Assembly: GCF_004027225.2 (NCBI RefSeq)
Contig: NC_044278.2
Coordinates: 97,270,743-97,334,742 of the forward strand
Length of the DNA stretch: 64,000 bases
Direction: 5' to 3'
Source: Strigops habroptila
Lineage: Eukaryota > Chordata > Aves > Psittaciformes > Psittacidae
The translations under genes were made by a program, and so were the position numbers. Numbering within the stretch: the stretch's first letter is position 1; the number at the start of each line of letters is the position of its first letter. This document shows positions 60,873-64,000 of this stretch, one piece after another. Under the pieces are notes generated by a model. It was not told where the DNA came from and ran no database searches. It saw only the letters and a program-made list of their open reading frames with translations.

Positions 60873-63849
60873 ACCCAGTTGTCTCTGGACACTGAATTAC
60901 TGATTTTTTTTTCTAGGAAAAACAATGGAAATAAATAAAAGATGGGCATAAATCCAGAAATAATAAGCCAAAATGACTATAATACAATTATCTGTTTATG
61001 TTTAAAACAGTCCATTTGAAAACAGAATGGCAGTCTGGAATAATTACCTTTGTTGACTTACTCCAACTGTACAGAAATTACCAGCTGTTTACATTTGCTA
61101 GCATATTGTTACACTGAGTATGCCAAGCATTGGCAGGGGTTTGGTGCCCTCTTATGTTTCATTCGAGCAACTTCAGCGACCGCAAACACTTCTTGAGGAT
61201 AGACTACTTGCGAAGGCTTCTCAGGTTACATATCGTTAAGAAAGTATCAACTAAGATAACTACTTCATGCTTCAAAAAGGTTAATAACCACTTTAGGGCA
61301 CTGAATGTACAGTAACAAGCGGACCTACAGATATACCTGTGCACTGTATACTGTAGTATGTTATTTTTCTTCTTGTGCAAGTATTTCTAACGGATAGAGA
61401 AGTCACTTCTTGATCTCCTAAAAACTAAACAGATTGCTCAATAAATCTTTTCTGGAAATAAAACCTTATTCTGTATTAAGAAGTGTTTTGTTAGTGTGTT
61501 TTTAATTTCCCTATTAGTGTCAAAAGGGTGTACAGTTCAAGTATTTCTTTATACTTGGCATTATGTAACTCATCATCCCATTTTACTAATTGCTCAGAGG
61601 AAAACATCTGGATGAGATTTATCTGCCTTTTTTGATATATAAGTTAGCAAAAGAGATGGGCCACAGAAAGAGTAATGTATAAAGATAACATGGAATTTTA
61701 GATTACATTTGAATGTTGGTATTAGAAATTATTACATACCTTATTAAAGTGCTGATGACCCAGTATTTAGAAAAATAATCCATTGCAATGGAAAATGTTG
61801 CTATTAGTACAGAAATAATGCACCCAAGCCTTTTATAATGGGAAATTCTCAATTTATTTTATCAAATTATCCTACTATGCAATTTTTCAGAAACCAGTTT
61901 CAAGATGAGACATAAGAAAACCTTCAGAGAATTAGCAAGTTAGTGCACAAATTAATCATTTTCTGGTCATAGACACAAAGGTAAAAGAAGGCGAAGCATC
62001 TCATACCAGTTAATAATGAGCATCCCTTCTTACCACAGATACCCAAATGCATATAGGCAAGGCACATTTTGGCACCACAGCCTATTTCAGTAAAGCCAGA
62101 CAAAACTGGATGAACGCTCCCCATTTCTAGGGGCTGCAAAAGCCCTTGTAAAAATAGACTTGAGAGCAGATCCATGCAGCAAACAAACTTGTAGGAGTAA
62201 CTTACTCATCAACATCCAAAAGTGCACTAGTCCTTTACTGAACACAGAAGCATGTTCCCAGAGAGCTTCGAGTTCTGTTTCTAATGGATGTGACGAAGGA
62301 AAAATAAATAAGGAGAGGATGTGGTGAGGAAGGATGGATGTGCCTGGATCCCTTACACCACCTGGAGATGTTCAAATATAGTTAATGATATTATAGTAAT
62401 ATTTTCAAAAATAAATCCACCTTGTGTAGGTGAGAAATAGCTACATTGCACACAAAGCAGAGATCCCTGAGCTAGTTAGAAAATCCACACAACACACTGC
62501 AAAGCAATGTGGACTTATGCACCTAGGTCTAGAGGAAGTACTGCCACTTTTTCAGCTCATAAATATTGCTTATTAGCTCCCATTCAAGACCATGTGAATG
62601 ATGGACCATAATTTGCTAGTGTATAACCCTGGAGTTCTGGTTCTCAGGCCTGCACGATGGCTGCCAGATAAGATCTGCTGTTGATATTGTGGATGCAACC
62701 AACAACAAAGCATTCCTATTTCGTGCACTAATCTCAAAGAGTACAGAAATCAGGCCATCAGGCCCCACAGCTGAGTTTCCACAGAAAATATGAATCTAAC
62801 TTTTCTGGACAGATTTTCCATCTGCTGACCCACAGATTTATGATCATAGGATGAAATGTGCCCAATTAAGAAGCACTTGCTTTTTATAATGTTCACGGAA
62901 GTGGATATTTCCCATCAGAATAATTCTATTTTCCATATTCCCTTTCTAAGGAAGTAGAAAAAGAATTTTCCTCTCTTAGCTGGTAATTAGCATTAAAATA
63001 GTCCACACAGTCGACTAAGTGTGTGGAAACAGCAAAAACCCTCCCAAATACTTTGAAGAGCTAGCAGATAAATATGGAATGTGGGTCTACAGCTTTACAG
63101 AGGTAATTAGTTATTCACCATCTCATTCCTGCCATGCCATTTTCCCCATTCCATCTTTCTATACCCAGTTCCCTCTGTGCTATAAAGGGAACTAACTTAA
63201 AATCTTGTAGCAACATTTAAAGAGAACAGAACCACTCTGGATTGGGAATGGAAAGAGAGAGCATTTTTTAGGACAGAGCTTAGAGACATCTGCTAGAATA
63301 TAGTGTAAGAAACTTAACTGTAGACATTAATGGAGTTGACAAAGTTCTGGATATAAATCAGTTGAAAATCCGCAAATCAAAGCAGATGTGCCACTGTTAA
63401 CTGACAAAGCTTCAAGGAAATTGGGGGTTAAATCATGTGTCTCCTAGTCCCTAATGCTGATTAAAGTTCTCCTAGTAAATTGCAATTTGTTTATCTTGAG
63501 GAACTTACATGAGTTGAACTTCGATATGTTCCACTATGAAATCTTACAGAACAGAAAACTCATGCTGATATAAATCAAATCAGGTTAAGAATTGATTTAG
63601 TTAAGAATCAGTACTTGGCTGCTGTGCACATAGTTTTAATTTAGTTTGAAGTGCCTGATATCACTTTAACTTAAGCTTATTACAGACTCTACCACTTTAA
63701 CTAGAGATGAAAGTTTAGATTTCAGTGCTTATGCCATTAACCACTTAAGGCAGATGCCAGTATCAGCACTGACACCACTATCCAGCAGCATCTTATTCAA
63801 CATCATAATGCATCCCTATACTCCATGTTGGACAGTATCAGCATGATGA

Positions 63850-63895
63850 TTAAAAAAAAAAAACCAACAAAACCCAAACAAAACAAAAACAAATG
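63850..63895. repeat. A-rich tract with CAAAA/CCCAAA units
   Basis: Twelve or so A are followed by ACCAACAAAACCCAAACAAA-type sequence. It is similar in style to the tracts at 37,791 and 39,422. Confidence 0.8.
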
Positions 63896-64000
63896 AAGAA
63901 ACATTAAAACGAGGTGCTTACCTCACAGGAAATCATTTATACACTCCTTTCAGACACTTCTGACCTTCATTTAACAACAAACACAAGCAGGCTATGTAGA

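Larger units (their letters stand above)
59501..64000. other. Unannotated sequence
   Basis: I recognise no gene in the last 4.5 kb. It is AT-rich. A possible decayed palindromic repeat lies at 60,823-60,872, and an A-rich CAAAA tract lies at 63,850-63,895. Confidence 0.5.

Noticed and set aside
1..64000. CRISPR arrays, operons, bacterial promoters or terminators
   Set aside because: Nothing in the sequence suggests a prokaryotic source, and no regularly spaced direct repeats were seen.

Overview
This window looks like gene-poor vertebrate, almost certainly bird, nuclear DNA. The evidence is the repeat content: several CR1 LINE retrotransposon fragments, most ending in the short ATTCTATG-type 3' tail typical of avian CR1, plus one solo LTR of a type common in bird ERVL-like elements. 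Mammalian Alu, L1 and B1 sequences are absent. Base composition is AT-rich with low CpG, as in an intron or gene desert. I could not recognise any host exon, tRNA, rRNA or other cellular gene. Apart from the two CR1 reading frames, the open reading frames are short, have no recognisable domains, and look like chance.

Layout. 1-3.3 kb: unannotated, with a poly-A tract. 3.3-3.7 kb: a 3' CR1 fragment (+). 3.7-11.8 kb: unique sequence with T/G-rich, AT-rich and TG/CA simple repeats and a small CpG-rich patch near 9.7 kb. 11,820-12,462: a solo LTR with a perfect 5-bp target duplication. 12.5-20.9 kb: unique sequence. 20,966-23,262: a 2.3-kb 5'-truncated CR1 (+, copy 1), followed 165 bp later by a CR1 3' fragment in the opposite orientation. 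23.7-48.1 kb: mostly unique sequence with microsatellites, local tandem duplications and three decayed ancient repeats. 48.1-48.4 and 49.4-49.8 kb: two older CR1 3' fragments (+). 55,055-57,627: a 2.6-kb 5'-truncated CR1 (+, copy 2), nearly identical to copy 1. 58.9-59.5 kb: a very old CR1-like relic on the minus strand. The rest, to 64 kb, is unique sequence.

There is no pathway or operon here. The main story is retrotransposon history. Two young, almost identical CR1 copies keep open frames of about 740-830 codons. Each appears catalytically damaged at a different reverse-transcriptase motif: copy 1 in motif B (PQG to PQR) and copy 2 in motif A (catalytic Asp to His). A smaller fragment at 3.3 kb appears to be from the same subfamily. 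I did not find a convincing undescribed biological system. The items most worth checking are the twin CR1 copies, the solo LTR and the decayed ancient repeats.
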